Assembly (NCBI GenBank): GCA_037013685.1
Contig: CM072899.1
Location: forward strand, 11,512,479 to 11,576,478
DNA from: Acridotheres tristis
Lineage: Eukaryota > Chordata > Aves > Passeriformes > Sturnidae
Direction of reading: 5' to 3'
DNA length: 64,000 bases
A model generated the notes under the pieces. That model saw only the letters and a program-made list of their open reading frames with translations. It did no database searches and had not been told where the DNA came from. Position numbers and translations under genes: made by a program. Positions within the stretch are counted from its first letter, which is position 1; the number at the start of each line of letters is the position of its first letter. Positions 39,111-48,835 of the stretch are shown here, piece by piece.

Positions 39111-39116
39111 AATAAA
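39111..39116 (+). terminator. Polyadenylation signal AATAAA
   Basis: AATAAA lies 112 bases after the candidate stop codon. About 25-40 bases further, a GT-rich stretch (gtgttgagggtctgt, near 39142-39156) could be the downstream element, so cleavage would fall near 39130. This spacing is the textbook arrangement for a vertebrate 3' end, but AATAAA words are common in AT-rich DNA. Confidence 0.4.
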
Positions 39117-39473
39117 TATATGGCATACTCTGTATGCAATAGTGTTGAGGGTCTGTCAAAGGTCTTTGTCTCCTGGTTTTGTGAAAGGCAGCTCTGCATC
39201 TGTTCCTCAAAGACGAGGGAGAACAAAATGTGCTGTTCATAACAGGAAACATGCTACAGGCATAAAATGACATGAAAAAGAAATACTTTCAATAGAATCT
39301 TAGACTAACCTGAGTTGCAAATAGTTTCAAATCCTAACAGAGCAGGTGCATTTACCAGTCAATCCACATTGCTCCAACTCTCTCCAGCTCTCAAGTGGGT
39401 TTCTCACCTAGATGGGAATGGTAGGTATGTTCTTTTTTCTTTTTTTTTTTCTAATTCTATTTATCCATATGAA
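39117..39473. other. Non-coding, downstream of candidate gene end
   Basis: Apart from the possible GT-rich downstream element near 39142, I see nothing here. The stretch ends in a pyrimidine tract (39430-39450) and a branch-point-like 'tctaattc' before the AG at 39472-39473. Confidence 0.4.
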
Positions 39474-39650
39474 GCATGGAATGGGAAAGGTGTCTTGATC
39501 CAGATTGATAATGGTGCAATGCCAGAGGAAGTCCAGAAGAAATTCAAGAAACAGGCAAATATAACTTCAAAACAATGTTGGACTTGTCAACATGAACAAC
39601 GTTCCCCAGGCAGTATAGATGGATCATTAAAACAGATTTCTAATTTTTGA
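39474..39650 (+). CDS. Orphan candidate terminal exon
   Basis: A T-rich tract, a 'tctaattc' branch-point-like word and the first following AG (39472-39473) could form an acceptor. The frame from there reads about 58 residues, including GKGVLIQIDNGAMPEEVQKK and a CWTC pair, and stops at TGA 39648. It needs a donor leaving one base, which does not match the phase-0 donor at 37773, so it does not join the candidate gene directly. No canonical AATAAA follows within 200 bases. It may be chance. Confidence 0.15.
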   Translation, partial: AWNGKGVLIQIDNGAMPEEVQKKFKKQANITSKQCWTCQHEQRSPGSIDGSLKQISNF

Positions 39651-42559
39651 GAGGAAAGCCTACTATTTTTGAAGGATTGTTTTCTCAGCCTGTGAGGTAC
39701 AGGTAAGAATGGTTTGTAGCAACAATTGGATGATAGAGCAGTCACCATAAGAGATAAATAGTGATAAAGTGTTACAGAATGTGGGGTTAGAACAAAACCA
39801 CTCTTGGTGAGTGTCTCACAGGTTTTCTCATGGAGGATAATCACAACTCAGAAGTGCCTGATGACTTCAGCAAATGTCCATTAATTCCCTCCAGATGCTT
39901 CATGGTTTGCTGCTCCAGGCTTGTGTTTAGCAGACTGAAGGGATGGGATCAAATCTGTACTTGGGTAGAAAATTTCTGAACCAAATGCAGGATGATGCAG
40001 GTGCTTGTGTGTGACTTGTGGGGGTTACCCAGGTGGGGTAACCAGGCAGTGTCTCCAGGTACTCCAAGTAAAACAGAAAGCAGCTCCCTGACTGCAGGTG
40101 GTCACAACTAAAGCCGTATCACTTTTGGAAAGAGTAAAGAGTACAGCCCAGAATTCCACCCCAAAATCCATGAGTGTACTGACAACCCATCTTTAAACTC
40201 CTGTGTAGTTGCAGCTGGATGTGATATTCTCCATATTCCTTACTTCCAGCTTCCAGGGGTGTTTCTGTGGGAAACATGCCATTTATTCTGGTGCACCCCA
40301 GAAGGGACAGCAGATTTGTTCCAGCATTGTATGGAGCTGTTCTCCAACAGACCCCAGGCGAGGCGGGTGTTGAGGAGGATCTCTTACTTCCCTGTGCAAG
40401 CTGGCTGGTCAAGAAGATCCATCTCACTCTTGGGAAATATGTCCTTGCATTGCAGCAAAGCCAAGGGGTTTCAGTGCAGGCTTGTGCCTTTGCCCCTGTG
40501 CAGAGCACCCAGTGCCTGTGCACCTCTGCTGGCTTCTCTCTCTGTGCAGTGACAGGCTGGGGAGGAGAGAGGAGGGGAGAACAGCAGCCTCTGATTAAAA
40601 CTCAGCCCCCCTGGCCTTAGATCTGAGGAGACAGAGCCCGCCCTCCCTTCCCTTACCATAATTTTATTTTATTACAAAAAGAGCCCGTATTAAAAAAGCT
40701 CATGATTATGTTTTCTGTTCACCAAGACTTTTCCTGTATTCGACCTTTGGATAACCTCCAAGGCTTGCAAACATTTGAAAGGAGTAAAGGAGCTCGTTTT
40801 ATTGCAGGGCCTCAGCATACATTCTTTCCAGCCTATCTTTAACATCAGTTGACAAGAATTATATAATTGCAGTCTGTGATCCCTTTAAGGCTAAAATGTA
40901 TTCATTTTCCCTCAAAGAACACTTCAGGTTTCAGAGTTAAAAGTATACTTTTTTTCCCCCTTCTGGGTTATTCTGTAGAAAGCCGTTTTCTCTAAAATTG
41001 GCAAGTCTCATTCTACCAAGTTGCACGGATTTATTTTTTACTGCGGTTTTAAGCTCACATGTTAACAAGTAGAAGAACTAGCCTTCAAATCCCAACCTGT
41101 GTTTCCCATTCCATTGGAAAATTAGTGGGTTACAGAGAACACGCAGGGGGAATTACACTCCTTAGGTGGAATCAAATAAAATTTCCACATACCGATTTAA
41201 TCAAATTAGTGTCTAATGCTAATTGATAGGCACTCTGGAGATGGACAGGTAGCTGGATTGGATTTGATCTTGCATTTCAGAGGCATGACGTAATCTGCTG
41301 GATCAGGAAGGAATTTCTGGTTTCCTATCAGAATGGCATCTGCCACCATGTTTTAGGAAGCTGTAGACATTGGATACTTGCATAGGAACTAGGGAAGGAT
41401 GCCAAAAAAGAAGTCTGAAGATAATACCTGGAATTTAAAAGATGAATTAGCTGTTGCCACGATGAAGTTCTGTTTGCATATGTTCCTCACCATTCAGGTT
41501 TTTAGTGGTGTTTGTGCTCCTGCAGAGTAAAACAAGTGCATAAACATGTGAGTATTCCTGGAAGCTTTTCATGCCAGTTGTGTTCGTTTGTCAGAGCCAG
41601 TGATGCTCAGATCCTCTGCTTGGAGGGAACAGCAGTGATGCCACCACAGTGCTCAGAGCATATTCACAGTGCTTCTTGAGAATGGAGTGAGATGTTCAAA
41701 GAAGCTGCAAGAAACCTCACCTCTCCAAGTATTTCTGGACAATGAAAAATGGAGGGTGTAAGTAGCCTAGTCATGGGCATGTTCATACAGAAGGGGAAAT
41801 TAAAATGGTTGTTAGGAATTATCTCACTGGCTGAAGCTGGAGAAGAGACTAGGCTCAGTGGGCCAATTGTCCATTTTGGTGCTGCAAAGAGGCCTGGGGA
41901 GTTTTGAGGGGTTCTTCTCAATTTTGCCATGAGCTTAGCCCAGATCTCAGCTTTCCAACCTGATAAAAAAGGACAATGGCAGCCAGTGTGCCTGCCTTGG
42001 TGCCTTTTTATCTAAGCACTTGAGGAAGTACAAACTTTTATTCCAAATAATGTTTACCAGTAAAAATGGATCTCTTCTTCAAATATTTAGTTACTCTAAT
42101 GCTGATTGCCCCCATTCCCTAAGGGGAGTAGGGGGCAGGGGCAGCATTCCTGGTTTTATAGAGGGGCAGGCTTGAGAGGGATGTAAGTGCATGTCACGGG
42201 GGTTGGATGCAATAACTGAAGAGAGGGGAGCCAGTAATAGAATCCTTTTAATAAACTACAAGCCCACAGTTTATAAAGTTGGACACAGATTATGCTCCTG
42301 CCTAGTGTATAAAAATAACCGCATTTGGATGTCTTTGTGGCCAAAGGATCTTGAAATCTGTTAAGTTTTCACTGCCTGTATTTCTAATGTAGGCAGGACC
42401 AGTGTAATACCCTGTGTTGCACCGAAAGGGAAAATCTCTGGTCTGTTAAGCTGTTCCCTGCCTTTGGTAGCCTCTCTGTATCAGGATTCACATTCTTGTT
42501 TCCGTTTCAAACAGGAGACTAGTTTACAAGGCAAGTTACTCCTTGGAGATCACAAGAGG
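39651..42559. other. Non-coding stretch, no gene seen
   Basis: No gene is recognised. Two overlapping plus frames (40259-40620) and a minus frame (40119-40523) share a GC-richer patch and have no known motif. The stretch 40660-41300 is AT-rich and complex, with few repeats, and could hold conserved non-coding sequence. Confidence 0.35.
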
Positions 42560-43100
42560 CTTTCTTTCCCCTTTCTTTTTCTGAGAGGACGGATTAGGTC
42601 ACGGTATTCTATTTGCTTTTTTTTTCCTCTCCTTTGGCTAATCTGCTCTCCAAGATGTCCATGTCACGAGAGAAATAAAAGGCTTTAAGTGAGCGCAGGA
42701 TTTTTTTCCCCCTCACCTCAGCACTCCAGCCGATAAGGGCGATTTATAGAAATCGCCACATGGAAAAGCCTTAAAACAGAATTTCAGATGCTTATAAGAC
42801 AAAGCAGAAAGATAGCAGAGCGGCAGGTGCCTTCTCCTTACCTCACAGGGTCGTGTTCTGCCTGTTCTTAAGGAGTTTGGTGGATGGTGATTACAAATAT
42901 GTCTGCACCGTATCCGGGTGTACTGTACGTGCAGTTACAGCTTTGTACAAGGAGCTTGTGCAGTCCCTCACCTGCAATCAGGAGGTTTATCACTATTCAA
43001 AGACCTTTGTTTTCTATTATCTCTCTGCCTTTTGTGTGCTGGAAGCATTAATGGCACCACGGTTTAAGATGTGTTCTTTGAGCCTGGCACCTTTCCTGGT
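42560..43100. promoter_or_regulatory. Possible conserved non-coding element with dyad 42738-42757
   Basis: The stretch has the mixed, low-repeat texture of vertebrate conserved non-coding DNA. It contains a perfect 8-bp dyad (ggcgattt/aaatcgcc around a 4-base loop, 42738-42757) holding two CpGs. GATAAG and CACRTG-like words are nearby. Function is inferred from texture only. Confidence 0.2.
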
Positions 43101-43574
43101 GTAATGTGCTGCGCATCGCTTGGCTCCATTCGAGGGGAGGACACACACTGGTGCCGATCCTCCTATGCGGAAAGTTTTGGGACTCTCTAAACAAAATTAC
43201 TTTGTTCAGAGCATACTGAACACAAAGATTATTGCTTTAATGAATGCTGAATTATTCTTGTTCAAATACCAAGTACTGGTACTAGCTTGTGGTAAGACAT
43301 AAAGATTTTTGCAGCAATACATAGGAATCTGCATTTGGTGGTTTGTACCTAGCACAGGTACAGCTTGTTCACGCTGGTCACGTCACATTCAGCAAACTGT
43401 TTCAAGGGCCAGGTCTGCCTTGGTTTAAGTCTGCAGAGCTCTGCTGAACTTTGTGCCAGTCTCTGACAACTAAGATTATGCTTCTCAAATGTTTTCAGCT
43501 ATTTTTTTTCAGTCCTTTCTTTCCAAAGAGTTTTAGAAATGCAATTAAATGGGCAGTAATACTCAGTAGTTATA

Positions 43575-43785
43575 CATAAAAAGCTGTTTATCTAAGGGTA
43601 TCAAAGTGCTTGACAAAGGTGGGTAATTCTCACAGTGCCCTTTTTTTTGCAGGGTGAGATGCTGGCATGCAGAGACAGCGAGTGGTTTATCTGAGTAACA
43701 GAGTCGGTAGCAGAGGTAGTAATTAAAACTTTGGTCTCATGACACCCAACTCTGTACTGTAACCACTAGACAAACTGCCTCCCGG
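43575..43785 (+). repeat. MIR SINE, nearly full length
   Basis: This is the clearest ancient SINE in the window. It runs 'atctaagggtatcaaagtgc' and 'taattctcacagtgccc', then the core 'gcagggtgagatgctggcat'. It continues through 'gagtaacagagtcggtagca' and 'aactttggtctcatgacacc', and ends at 'actgtaaccactagacaaac tgcctccc'. The order and spacing match MIR from its middle to its 3' end. It is inactive and diverged. Several such elements in amniotes have been co-opted as enhancers, but nothing here shows that. Confidence 0.75.
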
Positions 43786-45889
43786 AACCGTATCTCATCT
43801 CTATCTCTCTACATATGCACAATAAAGCCTTTGTAGTATATGCTGTACACTTGCTATTGATAGTTGTATCAGCTGAAAGATAATGCTCGCTCTTCTAACT
43901 GGCTGCAAGTGTGCTCCACACAGCCTCAATTATCTGAACATAATGGTGGAGAAGGGGAGAATTTTGGATAACTGAGGGCTTCAAATAACTGAAGGAGTTT
44001 TCAGTGCAATTAATAACATGGTAGGAACACAAGGTTTTGGAGAGCAGGTTCAGGTACCTGGTGTCACACTGTGCAGTCAGTCAATAACAAACAAGCTGCT
44101 CTTTCAGAGATTTTCTCCTTTTCTGAACAGTGTTGTGGCTCTTCCTTTCTTCTTTTCAGACAAAAAAAAAATTACAGATGTATTTTAGATGTGTTGGTAT
44201 CCCTTTAAGTTTGATGAAAACTAACAGCCATCATTTTGGTCAATGGGAAGCTGCTTATGGACATGGGGAGTTTAAAAACAGCGACTGATCGGTGTTAGGC
44301 AGCTTGGCTGGCAGCAGGATGTGGGCTATGTGGGTGGCTCTAAATGTCTGCAGAGAAGTAGGACCAGAGATCATATGAAAAATAATTTCCCCTGCACATG
44401 CCATAAACTCTGTGATTTCAAGTATGACCCAGCTGTAATGAGCTCCATACAAGCAAACATTCGGTTACTGTAGAGACGCATTCGTTTAGGAAGATAAAAA
44501 CATGATCTGCAGAACATGTTCACGGAGTGTCTGTGCACTGCACACTGACCCCCATGTGACAGAAATCTTGACTTGTGTGACTTCATAATAAATTATAATA
44601 AATTTTGCCATGCCACCTAGGCCAGCTGCACATCACTGCCTGCTTTCTCTGCAAGCTAATTTATTTCTAATTGCAATAGAATAAAAAGACAGGATAAAAT
44701 TTGCAAAGCATATCACAAAGTGTTACTGGTCCTGTTCAGTTTTAATTGCACCACATGCTCCCACCATCACTTGCTTTTCAAAACCAGCCCTGTCCTCTGC
44801 CTCACATCAGACACAGGAATTAAGAGCAGCCTTTAAGTTTGCAGCAGTTATGAACTAACACATTGGTGCAGGTAAGGCTGAAAGACCTTAAGGAAAGGAA
44901 TAAATTTGGTTTGGTTTTTATGAAATACAGTGTTGGGTAGAGGATGGGTGTTCAGCTCTGACTGACCTCGCAGCTCATCCTGCACTGCCTCTGTTCTGGG
45001 ACTGAGGCAGTTATGTGTCTCCACCAGAGAAGTGTCTGCACACATTCAGATTAGTACAAACCCCATAGTATGGTTTATATTTCTCACCTATTACCTGAGA
45101 GACAGGATGTGTTGACATCTGGGGCTTGATGTCTGACTTATTTTTTTTAAAGATTGATCTAGTCTTAATTACTTTAAATTATGATCTTAAATTTTTCTCT
45201 GTAAGCTTCCATTGCCTGGTCTCACTAGCTACTTTAAGTGTCTGAAAAAATATATATGTACTTTCTTGTATGCTTCAGTGTTTGCCCCAATATGCATTTT
45301 GGACAGAGAGAACACGCATATTTATTATCTTTAATACAGTCTGGATACACACACATACATGATTCTCTTCCTACTTAGACATCATATTATACACAATTTG
45401 TATTTATAAGGGCTTAAATGGAAACAGGACTGACACCAACATTTTATGCATTGTTAGGAGGAGCAAGTTCACTCTTTAAAATGACTATATTTGGAAATCT
45501 GATTCTAAACTCTTGCTGGTTTAACTTAATTTCGTGGCTTTTCTCCAGATTTTCAAAACCAGTGGAAGTGAGGATGGGATTGACAGGAATACTTGTGCTC
45601 CTTGAAGGTGAGCATTCGCATGGACACGCTTGTGTAAGGGACTGGGTAAGGGTGCTGCTCTCAGCCCATCTGAGAAACGACTGCACCAAAGTGCGGGGCT
45701 TCACACGTCAATATTTGCACATTGCTATGCTCTGTTTTCCCCCCACCACTTTGGAGGTGAAAAGTCACTTTTTTTTTTTTTTTTCATTTTAAATTATTTT
45801 TTTTAGTACCTAGTCAGCTGCTCTTGTGGGAATCTTGTGCTCCCTCTTCCTTTCCCGCACTGTGTCCATCCCTTTCTGAAGCCATGCAG
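43786..45889. other. Non-coding, AT-rich; poly-T at 45769-45784
   Basis: No gene is recognised. The stretch 44560-44760 is AT-rich with repeated AATAAATT words, and 45120-45420 is AT-rich with ATATATAT and CACACATACA runs. A run of 16 T's lies at 45769-45784. A 58-base stretch, 45550-45607, is flanked by acceptor-like ttttctccag and donor-like AAG|GTGAGC, but it is too short to judge as an exon. Confidence 0.35.
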
Positions 45890-46320
45890 CAGCGAGCTAA
45901 GCCCAGAGAGCCCGCGACAAAGCCAGGAGTGGTGTTGAACAGTTCCGATAGTGAAAGTTGGCGGGAGCGGCGCTGGCAGAGCGAAGCTCTGGCCGAAGAG
46001 CAAAGCCGGGCTTTGTCCGGCCTGCCGGGCCCAAGCGCGGGCACGCAGCGACGGCTCGGCGGCATCTCCGAGCCCAGCCGAGCCGTGCCGTGCTGCTGCG
46101 GGCCGTGCCGTGCGGTACCGGTGCCGTGCCGGGCAGTGCCGAGCCGTGCGGTACCGGTGCCGTGCCGGGCAGTGCCGAGCCGTGCGGTACCGGTGCCGTG
46201 CCGGGCAGTGCCCGGCGTGGCCCATAGGGGGCAGCAGCCGCCCGCGCTCGGGCCGCGCTCCTCCCGTGCCGCGCAAAGCCCGCACCGCGCCCCGAGCCCC
46301 GCACACCCTGGCAACAGCCC
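45890..46320. promoter_or_regulatory. CpG-rich island, possible orphan promoter
   Basis: CpG dinucleotides become dense within an otherwise CpG-depleted window, and GC content rises sharply. Such islands usually mark promoters. No TATA box, recognised first exon or protein family is visible. Open frames of about 190-290 codons exist on both strands at once, which is what stop-poor GC-rich DNA gives by chance. The core is a 36-bp tandem repeat (46110-46217). The island ends abruptly at a T/G tract at 46331. Direction of any transcription is unknown. Confidence 0.55.
46110..46217. repeat. 36-bp minisatellite, three copies
   Basis: The unit starts gtgcggtaccggtgccgtgc and recurs at 46110, 46146 and 46182 with almost no changes between copies. 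Each unit contains ggtaccggtgcc, nearly its own reverse complement, and three 'gtgcc/gtgcg' words. The period is a multiple of three, so all frames stay open across it. The near identity suggests recent expansion or ongoing homogenisation. Confidence 0.9.
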
Positions 46321-46330
46321 CCTGCAAAAA

Positions 46331-46411
46331 GGTTTTGTTGGGTTTTGTTTGTTTTCTTTTTCTTGTTGGTTTTTTTTGTTTGGTTGGTTTTTTGGGTTTT
46401 TTTGCTGTTTT
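46331..46411. repeat. T/G-rich low-complexity tract
   Basis: The plus strand is almost entirely T and G with T runs of 3-8, directly after the CpG island. The strand asymmetry is strong. It could be a decayed A-rich tail of a minus-strand insertion or a simple expansion. Confidence 0.7.
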
Positions 46412-46934
46412 TCGCTTTTTCTCTGTTTGTGCGTGTATAATGGCAGTGCGGAGTGAGGAGGCTCTCTGGTCCTTGGTAACTTTCCCCATAATGAAAAAAA
46501 AAAACCAAACCCAAGACCTATGAAAAAGAAAACAAGAAATGCAACCACTTAAATACCTAGAAATAATGTTGTGTTGCTTGCGCAAAAATACACCCCGAAT
46601 AAAATCTGAGTTAATACGTATACAGAATATGTAAGTTGTGTAAAAGCAGCTTTTTGTTTGCGTGTGGGTCCGTATGAAACCCAAGATGATATATCGTGTT
46701 ATGCTCAGATCTTTGTTTCAAGATATAGCTGTGGGTAGATTTCATGATGGAACATCTTTTAACTCTCATTTCATCACTTCTAACTTTGCTGTTTTCAGCA
46801 CATGCACACTCAGTATTAAAATCCCGTGATTACTACTTTTTCTAACTCACTCTTTGCCTGTTAACAAGATCCTTTAAAAACCGCACTAAACCAAAACCCT
46901 TTCACATCCCGTGTGGATTTGTTACTCCGATGTT
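46412..46934. other. Non-coding stretch between two CpG-rich islands
   Basis: AT-rich sequence with an A10 run near 46495. I see no gene or repeat with a known name. Confidence 0.4.
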
Positions 46935-47240
46935 GGTAGCATCAGTGGCCAGTTCGGAACTTTTCTGGCAAGTACAAGGGCGAGCTGCTTGCCCGCGTGC
47001 GTTTGCAGCCAAAGCCGCCGCTGCTGCTGCCGGAGCACCGAGCGAGCCGCAGGAAGGACTGAGCAAATGGTTACAAACGAGCGCTGCTCCTCGGCTCCAC
47101 AATTTTCTCTTCGCCTTAAATGCACTTTATTGCACCTTTCCCGCAGTTTGTTCTGAGGACAGCCACACTGATAATCCTTATCCAGCGCAGAGGAATCCCC
47201 CTCCTGGCTCTCAGTCTGAAGCCGCGGCTGGCATTCTGCT
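46935..47240. promoter_or_regulatory. Second CpG-rich island
   Basis: CpG-rich sequence with a GCC/GCT-rich centre (47007-47045) and words such as cccgcgtgcg and ccgagcgagccgc. It lies about 600 bases from the first island, so the two could form one promoter region. The plus frame 46930-47247 is open for 105 codons with a short Ala run and no known domain. No transcript direction can be told. Confidence 0.45.
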
Positions 47241-48084
47241 ACTCTGATTTGTTGGCTTGGATATTTTTAAATTAATTTTTAATTATTCTTCCATATGATC
47301 TCTTGCTCGTGTTGCTGGTGTAGTTTACCTCTAGCCACAATTCGAGGCTGGCTAACAGTCGCTGTAACATAGCTTCAGCATTTCCCATACCGAGATTTTT
47401 AGGGCTGTGATTTCAGCAGAATACATGGTTTGTCGTTTCAGTGGGGGCTTTCAAACTGCGTGATAGCCGTGAAAGTGAAGAGTCCCTGAAAGAGGCTCTG
47501 TGTGTGGGGAGGGCTGGAGGTGTAGGATATGGGCAGACTCTTTAATACATTTGAAAATGTTATTTTTGATTTTTGGTTCTCTGGAAGATTTTTGTTCTGT
47601 TTTTTGATGATGACTTAAACTATTCCCCAAACTGAAAGTAGTTGTTTTTCCTATATTTTGACAGCAGCCTCTAATAAATTGAAGTCCTTCCCAGTCTTTA
47701 GAAAATCAGTGTATTGAGTGCATGCTGAATAGCAAGAACAAACTATTTTTGAAGTTGTTCTGCATTGTGGAGTATTATCAGTGTTTTGTATGTTCAAACC
47801 AGTGTGTGCAATTCCTCGCGACTGTTACATTCACTTTAAACAATGAGGTCTTTGCTCAGGAATAGTCCTGGGGTTGTTAGGGAATCAGTGCAATGCTGGC
47901 CCTAATCAATAAATGAAGTTTGCTTGTGGCAGGACTGATCCAACCATTATATAAGAGGGAAGTCCATGTAAGTATTTGATTATTTTCCTAAGGGTTTCAT
48001 TTGCTGGTTTTCGGGCGGGATAGTGTCACTTAGAGCAAGTATTTAATCTGTTTTTCTCAAAAAAAACCAAACTGCAAACGACAC
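47241..48084. other. Non-coding stretch, no gene seen
   Basis: Ordinary AT-rich sequence with 'ttaaattaatttttaattat' near 47268. I see no gene or named repeat. Confidence 0.4.
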
Positions 48085-48375
48085 TGAAAACTTAGCACTG
48101 AACCTTGGTCTTACAGGATTAGCTCCCATTAACTTCACTGACTTCATTCGCAGGAGTAAGGGCCACAGGAGAAATCCCACACAGGAAAACGTATTCTTTG
48201 CCCTGGAAACCTTGTTATCTTATATGTTCCAGGTATGAACTGTTGGTTCATTCCTGATGCATGAAGAGTGAATTCCTGCCTTTCTTACTCTGACAGGGTT
48301 TTGCCAGGGCAAATTTTTCTCCTGGCTTACACCATCTGTAACCTCAGTGGGAGCAAAATTCAGCCCTTTAGCTCT
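48085..48375. repeat. Ancient amniote repeat remnant
   Basis: Two neighbouring pieces resemble the short amniote repeat seen at 8218. One is 'gattagctcccattaacttc' (near 48118). The other runs from 'gaattcctgcctttcttact' (48269) through 'cctggcttacaccatctgta' to 'gggagcaaaattcagccctt'. The words 'cccattgacttca', 'ttacaccagtgtaa' and 'gggagcaggattcagccc' are its usual landmarks in crocodiles and turtles. Diverged, drawn from memory, and the family name is left open. Confidence 0.45.
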
Positions 48376-48539
48376 AATGGGAGCCTGTTTGATCTCGTCC
48401 TTTATTGCCGAGTGGTATCAGGAAGGGAGCTGAGCACAGAAACGTGACTACCACCGAGCTGCTATTTGTTGCACTGCATTATCTGTAGTATCCTTGTTAT
48501 TCTCGAAACCTTTTTTTTTTTTCTTTTCGTCTGCCTGGA

Positions 48540-48835
48540 ACATTTTGCTGCAGCAAATGAAGAAGGGGGGAAAATTGAAGAGACCTTCATTTGGTGGCAC
48601 AGAAAATTTGCATAAAATATCGCTCTAAGCATTGAAGGATCTTATTACATAGGGTTTTGATGATAATCTTTGTTGAAATAATATTTAACACATGCTGCAC
48701 TTTTAATTAAGTATCTGAATAATCTCAAATTAATACCAGAGGTTTAAAAATAAGTTTTCATTTTAGTGAACTGTAACATAATAGCAAGCTGCATGGCAAA
48801 CCCCTTCCTTTACCCTTTGATTTAATTAAATGCCC
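48540..48835. promoter_or_regulatory. Candidate conserved non-coding element
   Basis: About 300 bases of complex AT-rich sequence without simple repeats, rich in TAATTA, TTAATTAA and ATTTGCAT-like cores (for example 'aaaatttgcataaaatatcg' at 48604). This resembles developmental enhancers in vertebrate gene deserts. No alignment is available to me, so conservation is only suspected. Confidence 0.25.

Noticed and set aside
40259..40620. Two overlapping plus-strand frames of 97 and 117 codons
   Set aside because: Both frames and the opposite strand are open in a GC-richer patch; no splice pair or domain selects one of them.
45803..46684. Longest open frame in the window, 293 codons on the minus strand
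   Set aside because: It crosses the CpG-rich minisatellite, and plus-strand frames of 190-210 codons are open over the same bases. GC-rich, stop-poor DNA explains it. The peptide has repeat-derived Arg/Ala/His filler, a Lys-rich run from the T/G tract and no domain.
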